A stretch of 64,000 bases of DNA from Cellulomonas wangleii (GCF_018388445.1 NZ_CP074405.1:4012826-4076825); one strand, 5' to 3'; positions 40,008-49,756 are shown, counted from the first letter of the stretch. Numbers and translations: made by a program. Notes: generated by a model not told the origin, from the letters alone.

Positions 40008-41791
40008 CCCACCACCCACGACTGCAGCCCCGCCTGCGTCGGGTCGAACGTCTCGACCGACGGCAGCACGTCCGTGACCTCGCCGGTCTCGCCGTCGACG
40101 GCCCACAGCGCCGCCGACCCGGCGGTGCCCTCGCAGTTGGTCGTCCCCGACACCAGCAGGCCGGCCGGCACGGGTGCCACGCCGGGCAGCACCGCCAGCA
40201 GGTCCGACGGGACCTCGGCGAACGGCGCCGTGTCGAGCCCGGTCAGGGTCACCAGGCGCTGCGGGCACGTGCGCGGCGCCTCGCCGGTGGGGTCGGGTCG
40301 TACCGCCAGCGAGGCGACGAGCCGTCCGTCGGCGAGCCGGTGCGCCGGGTACGCCGGGCTCGGCTCGCCGGCCTCCACCGAGCGGTGGTCGGTGATCGCC
40401 CCCGTCGTGGTGTCCATGAGGAGGGTCGTCGCGCCGAGACCCGCCGGGCGCAGGGTCGCCTCGTCGAGCCGCGGGCAGTCCACCAGCACGTGGGTGTCGT
40501 CGGACCACCCGACCATCCAGCACGCCGTGGCCGGCAGGTCGTACCGGACCTCCACCCCGTCGCGCTCCACGTGCAGGTCCGCGTCCGAGGTCCAGGCACG
40601 GGCGGCGCCGTCGGGTGACGGGTCCCCCGCCCAGTCGACGCTGTCCGGCGTGGTCCCCACCACCTGGCCGCTCACCAGGTCGACGACCGTCGCCTCCCCG
40701 AAGGACCCCTCCGCCCAGAACTCGGCCGTGCCCGCGGCACGGTCCCAGGCCGTCAGCATCTGCATCCCCTCGGGCGCGGGACCGACGTCCAGCACGTCAC
40801 CGTCCGGACGCACCAGCAGGAGGCGGGCGACCGTCGACGCGGCACCGGCACCGGCCGCGGGCGTGGGCGTGGCGTCGCTCGCGGGCTGCACCCACAGGGC
40901 CAGCGCGCTGCCGTCGGGGGCACCCCGCAGGTCGGACTCCTCGGCCTGCCGCAGCGGTGACAGGCCCGGCACCTGCGCCCCGCCCGGCTCGGGTGCCGCG
41001 GACGACGGCGTGCCGCGCTGGGACCAGAGCACCGCACCGGTCACGACCACCGCGACGGCGGCGGCCGCACCCGCGACGACCAGCACCCGGCGCCGGGCCC
41101 GGGCGGTGCGCACCGCGGCCAAGGCCCGGGAGGCGGCGGCGACGACGGTCGGCTCCCCCTCCGAGCACGCCGCGCGCTCCGCCTCGGCCGCGCGCAGCAC
41201 GTCGGTGAGGTCCCGGGCCCCCTCGGTCACGACGGTCGGCGTGGCGCCCGCCGGGTGAACCGCGCCGTCCGCGCGCTCACGGTCCGGGTCGGTCGTGCGC
41301 ACGTCCAGCAGCGCGCACAGGGTGCGGACGCCGTCGGCCGTGGACCGCCTGACCAGCCCTTCCGACAGCCCCAGGACCTCGCCCACCTCGCCCACCGACA
41401 GCCCGTCCAGGTGGCGCAGCACGACGCACACCCGCTCGCGGGGTTCCAGCGTGGCGAGCGCCGCCTCGACCTCGTCGACCGGGCCCGTCGTGCCGGCCGG
41501 GGTCGGGGACGGGTCCGCCGCGTCCGGGGCACGCTGCGCCGCGAGCCGCTCCCCCGCGGCGCGCTCACGCTGCCCGTCGAGGAGCCGTGTCACCAGGGAG
41601 CGCCGGACGGCGTGCTCGGCGGCCGGCACCGACGTCGGCCGGGACCGTCCTGTCGCGGTCGCGACCAGCGCGTCGCGCACCAGGTCCTGCGCGGCGACCG
41701 GGTCGCGCACGAGCATCCGCGCCCGCGCCAGGAGCGCCGGGTACCGGTCGCGGACCAGCTGGGCCGGCACGTCGCCGGAGCGCCGCGTCAC
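40001..41791 (-). CDS. Sigma-70-like protein fused to a transmembrane segment and a C-terminal outer domain
   Basis: A 596-residue protein. Residues 10-75 look like a degenerate sigma region 2 (RDRYPALLARARMLVRDPVA) and residues 107-162 are a good sigma region 4 (LATLEPRERVCVVLRHLDG, LSVGEVGEVLGLSEGLVR). A variable linker follows, then a basic stop and a membrane helix (VLVVAGAAAAVAVVVTGAVL, 236-255). The last 340 residues are beta-rich with repeated W/D-containing strands (TAWDRAAGTAEFWAEG, AWTSDADLHVERDGVEVRYD) and paired cysteines, resembling a propeller-like or TolB-like domain outside the cell. The region 2 helix that opens promoters is weak, so it may be a membrane-bound regulator. It is convergent with the LOV phosphatase gene. 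Confidence 0.8.
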   Translation of the reverse strand: MTRRSGDVPAQLVRDRYPALLARARMLVRDPVAAQDLVRDALVATATGRSRPTSVPAAEHAVRRSLVTRLLDGQRERAAGERLAAQRAPDAADPSPTPAGTTGPVDEVEAALATLEPRERVCVVLRHLDGLSVGEVGEVLGLSEGLVRRSTADGVRTLCALLDVRTTDPDRERADGAVHPAGATPTVVTEGARDLTDVLRAAEAERAACSEGEPTVVAAASRALAAVRTARARRRVLVVAGAAAAVAVVVTGAVLWSQRGTPSSAAPEPGGAQVPGLSPLRQAEESDLRGAPDGSALALWVQPASDATPTPAAGAGAASTVARLLLVRPDGDVLDVGPAPEGMQMLTAWDRAAGTAEFWAEGSFGEATVVDLVSGQVVGTTPDSVDWAGDPSPDGAARAWTSDADLHVERDGVEVRYDLPATACWMVGWSDDTHVLVDCPRLDEATLRPAGLGATTLLMDTTTGAITDHRSVEAGEPSPAYPAHRLADGRLVASLAVRPDPTGEAPRTCPQRLVTLTGLDTAPFAEVPSDLLAVLPGVAPVPAGLLVSGTTNCEGTAGSAALWAVDGETGEVTDVLPSVETFDPTQAGLQSWVVGD

Positions 41792-41874
41792 AGGAGGGTC
41801 GCCCCGTCGATGGTCGTCACACCCTCAAGGACGATCAGGACGCCCGTTCCGTTGGGGTGCGACCGCGGACCCCC

Positions 41875-43368
41875 TCAGGACGTCCGCGCGGCCCACCAGC
41901 TCAGCAGCTCCTCGCGCGCCCGCTCCTCGCCCAGCGGCCCGTGCTCCATGCGCAGCTCCAGCAGGTGGCGGTACGCCTCACCGACCTCCCGCCCGGGCCG
42001 GATGCCGAGGATCTCCATGATCTGCGTGCCGTCGAGGTCGGGACGGATCGACGCGAGCTCCTCCGCCTCGCGCAGCGTGGCGATGCGGCGCTCCAGGTCG
42101 TCGTACGCGGCCTTGAGGCGGGCCGCCTTGCGCTGGTTGCGCGTCGTGGAGTCCGAGCGGGTCAGGCGGTGCAGGCGCTCGAGCAGCGGCCCGGCGTCGG
42201 TGACGTAGCGCCGGACGGCCGAGTCGGTCCACTCCCCCTCGCCGTAGCCGTGGAACCGCAGGTGCAGCTCGGTGAGCCGCGCGACGTCGTGCACGGTCTG
42301 CTTGTCGAACCGCAGCGCCTTGAGCCGCTTGGACGCGAGCTTGGCACCGACCACCTCGTGGTGGTGGAAGCTCACGCCGCCGCCCGGCTCGAACCGGCGG
42401 GTGCGGGGCTTGCCGATGTCGTGCAGCAGCGCGGCGAGGCGCAGCACCAGGTCAGGGCCTGGCACCGGGCCGTCGGGGCCCGTCTCCAGCGCGATCGCCT
42501 TCTCCAGCACCATGAGCGTGTGCTGGTAGACGTCCTTGTGGCGGTGGTGCTCGTCGATCTCGAGCCGCAGCGCCGGCAGCTCGGGCAGCACGTGGTCGGC
42601 CAGGCCCGTGTCGACCAGCACCTCCAGCCCGGCGCGCGGGTGCGGGGACAGCAGCAGCTTGGTCAGCTCGTCGCGCACCCGCTCGGCGGAGACGATCTCG
42701 ATGCGACCGGCCATCTCCACGATCGCCGCGCGGGCGTCGTCGTCGAGGCGGAACCCGAGCTGGGCGACGAACCGCGCGGCGCGCATCATGCGCAGCGGGT
42801 CGTCGTCGAAGGAGCGGCGCGGGTCGATCGGGGTGCGCAGGACCCCGCGCGCCAGGTCGGTCAGGCCGTCGAAGGGGTCGACGAACGTCAGGTCCGGCAC
42901 CCGGACGGCCATCGCGTTGACCGTGAAGTCGCGGCGCGACAGGTCGCCCTCGAGCGTGTCGCCGAACTGCACGAGCGGCTTGCGGGACGTCGGGTCGTAC
43001 GCGTCCGTGCGGTACGTGGTGACCTCGACGACGACGTCCTCGGTGGCCCCGCGGCGGCCCGCGAACCGGCGGGCACCGACGGTCCCGAAGTCGCGGCCGA
43101 TGTCCCAGTGCGCGTCACCCCACGCGGCGAGCAGCGGCTCGGCCTGGTCGGGCGTCGCGGAGGTCGTCAGGTCCAGGTCGTTGCTGGCGCGCCCCAGGAA
43201 CGCGTCGCGCACCGGCCCGCCGACCAGGGCGAGCTCGTACCCGGCGTCGCGGAAGCGGCGACCGAGGTCGAGGGCGTCGGGCGCCATCGCGGCGAGGGAC
43301 TCCAGGGCACGGCGGCGCAGCTGCTGCACGGCCGCGGCGTCGGGCTCGTTCTCGGGGGCGTCGGACAC
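41875..43368 (-). CDS. pcnA: CCA tRNA nucleotidyltransferase
   Basis: A 497-residue class II nucleotidyltransferase. The head domain has ALVGGPVRDAFLG (about 46-58) and the metal-binding DLDLTTSATPDQ, then RRDFTVNAMAVR and the R-F-D-D-D-P-L-R-M-M-R motif region (FDDDPLRMMRAARFV). The C-terminal half has an HD domain (LAALLHDIGKP), as in actinobacterial PcnA-type enzymes. It adds or repairs the CCA end of tRNA. GTG 43368 was chosen since the family begins shortly before LRRRALESLAAMAPD. It is divergent from the Nudix gene, as in Mycobacterium (Rv3907c/Rv3908). Confidence 0.93.
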   Translation of the reverse strand: MSDAPENEPDAAAVQQLRRRALESLAAMAPDALDLGRRFRDAGYELALVGGPVRDAFLGRASNDLDLTTSATPDQAEPLLAAWGDAHWDIGRDFGTVGARRFAGRRGATEDVVVEVTTYRTDAYDPTSRKPLVQFGDTLEGDLSRRDFTVNAMAVRVPDLTFVDPFDGLTDLARGVLRTPIDPRRSFDDDPLRMMRAARFVAQLGFRLDDDARAAIVEMAGRIEIVSAERVRDELTKLLLSPHPRAGLEVLVDTGLADHVLPELPALRLEIDEHHRHKDVYQHTLMVLEKAIALETGPDGPVPGPDLVLRLAALLHDIGKPRTRRFEPGGGVSFHHHEVVGAKLASKRLKALRFDKQTVHDVARLTELHLRFHGYGEGEWTDSAVRRYVTDAGPLLERLHRLTRSDSTTRNQRKAARLKAAYDDLERRIATLREAEELASIRPDLDGTQIMEILGIRPGREVGEAYRHLLELRMEHGPLGEERAREELLSWWAARTS

Positions 43369-43460
43369 CCGACAAGCCTGCCAGAGGTCGCGACGGGCCC
43401 GGGAACGGGTGTGCCGCGGCACGAACAGAACGGGTGAGGAGGAGTCGTTACAGTGTCGGC

Positions 43461-44012
43461 ATGTCCACCGCCGCCCATCCGCCCGGTCCCGGGCGTGTGC
43501 CGGCACCGCCCGGTGGTCATCCGCTGCGGATCGACCCGACCCGCGTCCACCCGCGCACGCACGCCGTCGCGCTGCCGGTGGTCGACGAGACGTCCGCCGG
43601 AGGGCTGGTCGTCACGCGGCAGCAGGGGCACCTGGCCGCCGCCGTGATCGCGCGGCGCAACCGTGCGGGACGCCTCGAGTGGTGCCTGCCCAAGGGGCAC
43701 CTCGAGGGTGACGAGACGCCCGAGGAGGCCGCGGTCCGCGAGATCGCGGAGGAGACCGGGATCACCGGCCGGGTGCTGCGTCGCCTCGGGGTCATCGACT
43801 ACTGGTTCTCCGGCGAGGAGCACCGCGTGCACAAGGTCGTGCACCACTTCCTGCTCAGCGCGCTGCACGGGGAGCTGACCGTGGAGAACGACCCGGACGG
43901 CGAGGCGGAGGACGTGGAGTGGGTCCGCGTCGCCGACCTGTCGGACCGGCTGGCCTACCCCAACGAGCGTCGCCTCGCGGGCATGGCGCTCACGGTCCTC
44001 ACCGACGGATGA
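43461..44012 (+). CDS. NUDIX hydrolase (MutT4-like)
   Basis: A 183-residue Nudix protein with the complete box GHLEGDETPEEAAVREIAEE then TGI (about residues 79-101), preceded by RLEWCLPKGHL. Residues 1-40 are Pro-rich. Position between the divergent pcnA and a DUF6049-like gene matches Rv3908 (mutT4) of Mycobacterium tuberculosis. It may clean oxidised nucleotides or hydrolyse dinucleoside polyphosphates; this is inferred from family and synteny. ATG 43461 was chosen over an upstream start. Its stop overlaps the next ATG (ATGA). Confidence 0.9.
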   Translation: MSTAAHPPGPGRVPAPPGGHPLRIDPTRVHPRTHAVALPVVDETSAGGLVVTRQQGHLAAAVIARRNRAGRLEWCLPKGHLEGDETPEEAAVREIAEETGITGRVLRRLGVIDYWFSGEEHRVHKVVHHFLLSALHGELTVENDPDGEAEDVEWVRVADLSDRLAYPNERRLAGMALTVLTDG

Positions 44013-46156
44013 GCGCACCGACCCCCCGGGTGCGGGCGCACCTGCTCGCCGCGATCGTCGCCCTCCTGGCCCTCACGGCGCTGACCGTCCCGTCGGCGGC
44101 CCTGGCGACGGACCGCTCGCCGACCCCCGCGTCGACCGCTGCGTCGACCGCCGAGGAGGAGGCCGCGTCCGACGTCCGCGTGCAGATCACCGAGGTGAAC
44201 CCCGGCGTGCTGCGCCCGGGGCAGGACCTCGTGGTGCGCGCCCGCCTGACCAACCGCACGGGCGAGGTCATCGAGAACCCGCGGGCGGTGGTCCGTCTCG
44301 AGCGCCTGCGCCCGGGCACACGGGCCGACCTGCAGACGTGGCTCGACGAGCCGGTCGACGGGCGTCGCGCGGGCGAGGCCGCCGCCGCGGTCGCCGCGGA
44401 GGCGCCGCTGGCCCCCGGTGCGTCCGTGGACCTGACCGTCACCGTGCCCGCCGACGCGGTCGGGCTGCTCGACCGCCCGGACACCTGGGGTGCACGCGGG
44501 CTGGCCGTCGAGGCGACCGACGGGCCCCGCGCCCGCGTCGGTCTGCAGCGCACGTTCGCCCTGTGGGCGACCACGGACGACGTCGCCCAGGCCCGGGTGT
44601 CCGTGCTCGCACCGGTCGTCGGGCCGGCCGTCGTCCCGGCCGGCGTCGAGGTCGCGCCCCCGGGCCCGACCCTCACCGAGCTCGTGCAGCCCGGGGGGCG
44701 GCTCGCGTCCGTCCTCGAGATCGCACGCGCCCACCCGGACGTCGCCCTGGCCGTCGACCCGGCCCTCGCGGCGCAGGCCGCCGCCGGCTCCGGCGCTGTC
44801 GCCGCGTGGAGCGAGGAGCTCCGCGCGGCCGCCGTGGGCCGCGACCTGATCGCGCTGCCCTGGTCCGACCCCGACCTGGTCGCCCTCGCGCACGCGGACG
44901 CGGCCGACCTGCTCGACGTCGCGACCTCCGCCTCGGACGCGGCCACGGGTGAGGTCGTGGCCTCCGGTCAGCCCCTCGCCGCGCGCACGGACGTCCTGTG
45001 GGCGCCGGGTCCGGCGACCGACCAGGCGACCGCCGACCTGGCCGCGCGCAGCGGAGCGGCCGCGCTCGTCCTCGCCCCCGACGACCAGCCGTCGCAGGAC
45101 GACGCGGGCGGCGCCCGCACCAGCCTCAGCACCCCGAGCGGCACGCTCGTGGGTCTCGCCCCCGACGCGACCCTCACGAGCCTGCTGAGCGACCCCACGT
45201 CGCTGGACCCGGACGCGACCCGCACCACCGTCGTCCAGCGCGTGCTGGCCGAGCTCTCGGTCCTCGCCCGCGGCTCCGCGGAAGGGCTGCAGCACGTGCT
45301 GGTGGCCCTGCCGCGCGACGCCGAGCCCGACCCCGCGCTGGTCGACGCGGTCCTCGACGCCGTCCAGGGCGCGCCGTGGTCCCGCACCGCACCGATGACC
45401 GCGCTGCTGGGCGCCAGCGCCGGGGACGACGAGCGCGACGCGCTGCCCCAGCTCACCGACGTGCCGGCCGCGCTCGAGGCCGCCGAGGTGCGCCGTCTGG
45501 CCGACGCGCGACGTGCGACCCTCGGGTTCGCGCAGGTCACGGAGGACCCGACGGCCCTGCTCGCCGGTGTCGACGAGGCCGTGCTGGCACCGCTCGCCGT
45601 GGCCTGGCGCGCCGAGCCGACCGTGCGGCAGGAGATCGTCGACACTGTGGTGACCGCCGTCGACGAGCGCCGGTTCGGACTCGTGCTCGCCCAGCCCAGC
45701 ACGCAGAACCTCGTCAGCGCGGACAGCGAGGTCCGGTTCTCGGTCCGCAACGACCTGCCGACCGCGGCGACCGTGCGCGTGCAGGCCACGCCGCGCAAGG
45801 CGTGCCTGAGCACCGGGCCCAGCGAGGACGTCCAGGTGGCGGCCGGCGGCGAGGCCGTGGTCCCCGTCGCCGTGCACGCGATCGCCAACTGCGAGGTGGT
45901 CGTCGAGGCCGTGCTCACCGCCGCCGACGGCAGCCCGCTGTCGACGCCCGTGACGTTCGTCGTCCGCGCGTCGCCGACCGTCGAGTCGGTCGGGACGGCC
46001 GTCGTCGGGGTGCTGCTGGCCGTCGGGCTCGTGCTGGGCGTCGGGCGGACGGTGCGCCGCGGGCAGAGCGCCCGGCGCGGCGCGCGCCTGGTCCACGACG
46101 ACGAGGGCACCCGCCCGCTGCCCGTGCTGGGCGGTACACCGGAGGACGAGGCATGA
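44009..46156 (+). CDS. DUF6049-like secreted membrane protein upstream of murJ
   Basis: A 715-residue protein with an N-terminal signal peptide (LLAAIVALLALTALTVPSAA then ALA, about residues 12-35), a large outer part and one C-terminal membrane helix (GTAVVGVLLAVGLVLGVG, about 669-686) with a short basic cytosolic tail. The outer part contains an early Ig-like module (VLRPGQDLVVRARLTNRTG) and a late one (LVSADSEVRFSVRNDLPTAA). The topology and position match Rv3909-type proteins (DUF6049) always found before murJ in Actinobacteria, implying a role in envelope assembly with MurJ. No catalytic motif is visible. ATGA overlaps on both sides. Confidence 0.85.
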   Translation: MSAPTPRVRAHLLAAIVALLALTALTVPSAALATDRSPTPASTAASTAEEEAASDVRVQITEVNPGVLRPGQDLVVRARLTNRTGEVIENPRAVVRLERLRPGTRADLQTWLDEPVDGRRAGEAAAAVAAEAPLAPGASVDLTVTVPADAVGLLDRPDTWGARGLAVEATDGPRARVGLQRTFALWATTDDVAQARVSVLAPVVGPAVVPAGVEVAPPGPTLTELVQPGGRLASVLEIARAHPDVALAVDPALAAQAAAGSGAVAAWSEELRAAAVGRDLIALPWSDPDLVALAHADAADLLDVATSASDAATGEVVASGQPLAARTDVLWAPGPATDQATADLAARSGAAALVLAPDDQPSQDDAGGARTSLSTPSGTLVGLAPDATLTSLLSDPTSLDPDATRTTVVQRVLAELSVLARGSAEGLQHVLVALPRDAEPDPALVDAVLDAVQGAPWSRTAPMTALLGASAGDDERDALPQLTDVPAALEAAEVRRLADARRATLGFAQVTEDPTALLAGVDEAVLAPLAVAWRAEPTVRQEIVDTVVTAVDERRFGLVLAQPSTQNLVSADSEVRFSVRNDLPTAATVRVQATPRKACLSTGPSEDVQVAAGGEAVVPVAVHAIANCEVVVEAVLTAADGSPLSTPVTFVVRASPTVESVGTAVVGVLLAVGLVLGVGRTVRRGQSARRGARLVHDDEGTRPLPVLGGTPEDEA

Positions 46157-47880
46157 GCGGCACCACCCCACCCCCCGGCGACCCGCAGGACGTCCCCGGC
46201 GGGCCGGGCAGCGAGGACGGCAGCACCCCCGGCACCGACGGAAGCACCCGCGGCACCGACGGCGGCATCCGGCGTGGCGCCGCGCTCATGGCCGGCGGGA
46301 CCGCCGTCTCACGCCTGCTCGGGTTCCTGCGCGTCGCGGTCCTCATCGCGGCCATCGGCGCGACGGGTCAGGCGGCCGACGCCTTCGCGGTCGCCAACAA
46401 GCTGCCCAACGTCCTCTTCATGCTGCTCGCGGGCGGTGTCCTGAACGCCGTGCTGGTCCCGCAGGTCGTCCGGGCGTACAAGCGCCACGACGGCCAGGAG
46501 TACGTCGACCGGCTGCTGAGCTTCGGGTTCGCGCTGCTCGCGGGCGTCACCGTGGCGCTCACCCTCGCCGCCCCCCTGCTGGTGTCGCTCTACGCCGAGT
46601 CGGGCAACGCCGCGCAGCAGGCACTGGCGACGACGTTCGCGTACTGGTGCCTGCCGCAGATGTTCTTCTACGGCGCGTACGCGCTGCTCGGGCAGGTGCT
46701 CAACGCCCGGGGGTCGTTCGGGCCGTACATGTGGGCACCCGCCGTGAACAACGTCGTGTCGATCGCCGGGTTCGGGCTGTTCATCGTCGTGTTCGGTGAC
46801 GTGAGCTCCGCCGACGGCTGGACCGCGGGGCAGGTCGCGCTCCTCGGTGGCTCGGCCACGCTCGGTGTGGTCTGCCAGGCCCTCGTGCTCATCCCGTTCC
46901 TGCGCCGGGCCGGCGTGCGGTACCGCTGGCGCTGGGGGCTGCGCGGCTCCGGGCTCGGACGTGCCGGCACGGTCGCCACCTGGACGTTCGTGGGGCTGAC
47001 CATCGGCCAGCTCGGGTACGTGATCGTGTCGCGGGTGGCGTCCGCCGCACCGGGCGCTGCCGGGCCGGCGCACACCGAGGTTGCCGGCAACGCGGCCTAC
47101 GACACCGCGTTCACGCTGTTCATGCTGCCGCACTCCCTGGTCACGGTGTCCCTCGCCACCGCCCTCTTCACCCGGCTGTCGGCGCAGGCGCACGACCGCG
47201 ACGTCGCCGGGGTCCGCACCAGCCTGTCGTCCGGGCTGCGCGTCGTGGGCCTGTTCACGCTCCTGGCCGCGGCCGGGCTCGTGGTGCTCGCCGAGCCGGT
47301 GGTGCGGCTCGTCCTGGCGAGCCAGCCCCAGGGGAGCGTCGACGCGGTGGCCGGGGTGCTCGTCGCCATGGCCCTCGGCCTGCCCGCGTTCGGTGCGTGG
47401 TCCATGTGCCAGCGGGTGTACTACGCGTACGAGGACGCGAAGAGCATGGTGCCCGTCCAGGCGGCCATGGCGGTCGTCGTCGTGGCCGGCACCCTGCTGG
47501 GCCGGGCCCTGCTGCCCAGCACCTCGTGGGTCGCCGCCGCGGGTCTGTCGATGAGCGTGTCGTACCTGCTGGGCACCCTGCTGGCGCTGCGCGCGGTGCG
47601 TCGCCGGCTCGACGGCGACGTCGACGGGGCCCGCGTGCTGCGCACGCACGCCCGTGCCACGCTCGCGGCGCTCGCCGCGGCCGCCGTGGGCGTCGCCGTG
47701 CTGCTGGCCGTCCAGACCGTGGGACCCGACGGGGTCCCCGGTGCGCTCGTGCAGTGCGCGGCGGTGGGGACCGTGATGGTGCTGGTGTACCTGGGCGGGC
47801 TGCGCCTGCTGCGCGTGCGCGAGCTCGACCAGCTGGTCGGGCCGCTGCTGCGACGCCTGCGGGGGCGGCGGCGGCCGTGA
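46153..47880 (+). CDS. murJ: Lipid II flippase MurJ
   Basis: A 575-residue integral membrane protein of the MVF/MviN family with about 14 hydrophobic segments. The conserved N-terminal text is AVSRLLGFLRVAVLIAAIG (about 51-69), then AVANKLPNVLFMLLAGGVLN and LVPQVVRAYKR, as in other MurJ proteins. It moves lipid-linked peptidoglycan precursors across the membrane. The first 38 residues are a Gly/Thr/Pro-rich cytosolic extension. The start overlaps the DUF6049-like stop (ATGA). The pseudokinase that is fused to MurJ in mycobacteria is a separate downstream gene here. Confidence 0.94.
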   Translation: MSGTTPPPGDPQDVPGGPGSEDGSTPGTDGSTRGTDGGIRRGAALMAGGTAVSRLLGFLRVAVLIAAIGATGQAADAFAVANKLPNVLFMLLAGGVLNAVLVPQVVRAYKRHDGQEYVDRLLSFGFALLAGVTVALTLAAPLLVSLYAESGNAAQQALATTFAYWCLPQMFFYGAYALLGQVLNARGSFGPYMWAPAVNNVVSIAGFGLFIVVFGDVSSADGWTAGQVALLGGSATLGVVCQALVLIPFLRRAGVRYRWRWGLRGSGLGRAGTVATWTFVGLTIGQLGYVIVSRVASAAPGAAGPAHTEVAGNAAYDTAFTLFMLPHSLVTVSLATALFTRLSAQAHDRDVAGVRTSLSSGLRVVGLFTLLAAAGLVVLAEPVVRLVLASQPQGSVDAVAGVLVAMALGLPAFGAWSMCQRVYYAYEDAKSMVPVQAAMAVVVVAGTLLGRALLPSTSWVAAAGLSMSVSYLLGTLLALRAVRRRLDGDVDGARVLRTHARATLAALAAAAVGVAVLLAVQTVGPDGVPGALVQCAAVGTVMVLVYLGGLRLLRVRELDQLVGPLLRRLRGRRRP

Positions 47881-47950
47881 GCCGTCTAGCATGCACCCTG
47901 GGCCTGCATCCGCGGGTCGTGAGGTCGCGGAGGGGTCCGGAGGTGGCAGG

Positions 47951-49756
47951 GTGACGGAAGAGGTCGGCAGGGGCACGGTGCTCGCGGGGCGCTACCGCGT
48001 GGTCGACGCCCTCCCGTCGGACCTCGACGGCGTCTCCGTGTGGCATGCCAACGACCAGATCCTCGACCGTCCCGTGCGCGTGCGGATCCTGCAGTCGGGT
48101 GCGGTCGCCCCCGCGCTCGACGCCGCCCGCCGCGCCGCCCTCGTCACCGACGCACGGCTGGTGCGCGTGCTCGACGTCGGCATGCACGAGGGCGTCGGGT
48201 ACGTCGTGTCCGAGCAGATCACCGGTGCCTCCTTGGCCCAGCTCGTCGAGCGCGGCCCCCTGACGCCCGACCAGGCCCGCGCCGTCGTCGGCGAGGCCGC
48301 CGCTGCGCTGGAGGTCGCGCGCCGGCGCGGCGTCCACCACCTGGCCCTGCGGCCGTCGGTCGTGCACGTCTCCGCGGACGGCCGCGTGCTGGTGTCCGGC
48401 CTCGCGATCGACGCCGCGCTGCTGGGCACCGCCCTGACCGACCCGCGCGCGACGAGCCGCACCGACACCGTCGACCTCGTCCGGCTGCTCTACACGGGCC
48501 TGACCGGCCGGTGGCCCACGGACCGCGACCACGACCGCGACACGTCCGTGCAGCCTGCGCCGGTGCTCGACGGGCGGCCCGTGCCGCCGGCCGAGATCGC
48601 GGCCGGCGTGCCCAACGACCTCGACACGCTGTGCGTGGTCACGCTGGGCCCGCACGAGGACGGGCCGCACACGCCCGGGGAGCTGGTCCACGAGCTCGAG
48701 CCGTGGGGCGAGATCCGCGTCGGGCGCGCCGCCGAGGAGCCGGACGAGCCCGCCGGCGCCGGCGGCGCGGTGGCCGCAGGTGCCGCGGCCGCGGCCGCTG
48801 CCGCTGCTGCCGACCGCCCTGCCGCGCCCGTCCGCGTCGCCCGGCAGTCGGTGCGCTCCGCGTTCGACGAGCTGCCGGCGGGCGCACCACGCCCCGGTAC
48901 ACCGCCGCCCGCGGTGCCGCGCCGCCAGGGCGTGCTGCCCGCGACCGCGGCGCCCGCCGCCGCGGCGCCGAGCGCGGGGCCTGCCACGTACCCGCCGGCG
49001 GTTCCGGCGTCCCTGCCTCCCGTGGCACCCACCCCGGAGCCTGAGCCCTGGGACAGCGGGCCGGCCTTCACGGACGACCCCTTCACGTTCGTCGAGGACG
49101 AGCCGGAGACCGGTCGCCGCTTCGACCCGACGGCGCTGGTCCTCGTCATCGTCGGCGTCGTCGTGCTCGTCGGCCTGGTGTTCGCCGCCCGCGCGCTCTT
49201 CGCGCCGCCGGTCGACGACCGCGAGCCCGGCGCCGGTCAGGAGACCGCGGCCCAGGAGGACCCGGCGACCCCGGAGCCCGCGCCCGCCGCTCCCGAAGAG
49301 CCCGCGGCCCCGGACCAGGCCGCCGGCCCGGTGCCCGTGGTCGCGTCGATCCGCACCTTCGACCCGACCGACCCCGCAGGTGAGCGCGTCGAGAACGTCG
49401 AGCTGGCCGTCGACGGCGACCCGTCGACGTTCTGGTTCTCCTACACGTACAACCGCCCCGACTTCGGTGGGCTCAAGGAGGGCATGGGCCTGGAGCTCGC
49501 CCTCGCCGGGCAGAGCACCGTCAGCGGCGTGACGCTGCACGTCAACGGCACCGGCGGCAACGTCGAGGTGCGGGCGACCACGGCCGAGGCGCCGACCGAG
49601 GGCGAGCTCCTGGCCTCGGGGACGCTGAGCCAGGACACCGTGCTCACGTTCGCCGAGCCGGTGCAGGCCTCCACGATCGTCCTGTACTTCACCGAGCTGC
49701 CGACCAACGCGGCCGGCCAGTTCCGCCTCGAGGTCACGGAGATCACCGTCTCCTGA
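47951..49756 (+). CDS. Membrane-anchored pseudokinase (MurJ partner type)
   Basis: A 601-residue protein. Residues 8-265 have the Ser/Thr kinase fold, but the catalytic parts are missing: where HRDLKPxN is expected it reads HHLALRPSVVHVSADG, and DFG is replaced by VSGLAID. After an Ala/Pro-rich linker comes one membrane helix (ALVLVIVGVVVLVGLVFAAR, about 396-415), an acidic Pro/Glu linker and an outer beta-sandwich domain of about 140 residues (STFWFSYTYNRPDFGGLKEG), discoidin-like. In Mycobacterium a similar pseudokinase is the C-terminal part of MviN and binds FhaA after phosphorylation by PknB. The layout here suggests the same regulation of peptidoglycan synthesis. Confidence 0.85.
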   Translation: MTEEVGRGTVLAGRYRVVDALPSDLDGVSVWHANDQILDRPVRVRILQSGAVAPALDAARRAALVTDARLVRVLDVGMHEGVGYVVSEQITGASLAQLVERGPLTPDQARAVVGEAAAALEVARRRGVHHLALRPSVVHVSADGRVLVSGLAIDAALLGTALTDPRATSRTDTVDLVRLLYTGLTGRWPTDRDHDRDTSVQPAPVLDGRPVPPAEIAAGVPNDLDTLCVVTLGPHEDGPHTPGELVHELEPWGEIRVGRAAEEPDEPAGAGGAVAAGAAAAAAAAAADRPAAPVRVARQSVRSAFDELPAGAPRPGTPPPAVPRRQGVLPATAAPAAAAPSAGPATYPPAVPASLPPVAPTPEPEPWDSGPAFTDDPFTFVEDEPETGRRFDPTALVLVIVGVVVLVGLVFAARALFAPPVDDREPGAGQETAAQEDPATPEPAPAAPEEPAAPDQAAGPVPVVASIRTFDPTDPAGERVENVELAVDGDPSTFWFSYTYNRPDFGGLKEGMGLELALAGQSTVSGVTLHVNGTGGNVEVRATTAEAPTEGELLASGTLSQDTVLTFAEPVQASTIVLYFTELPTNAAGQFRLEVTEITVS

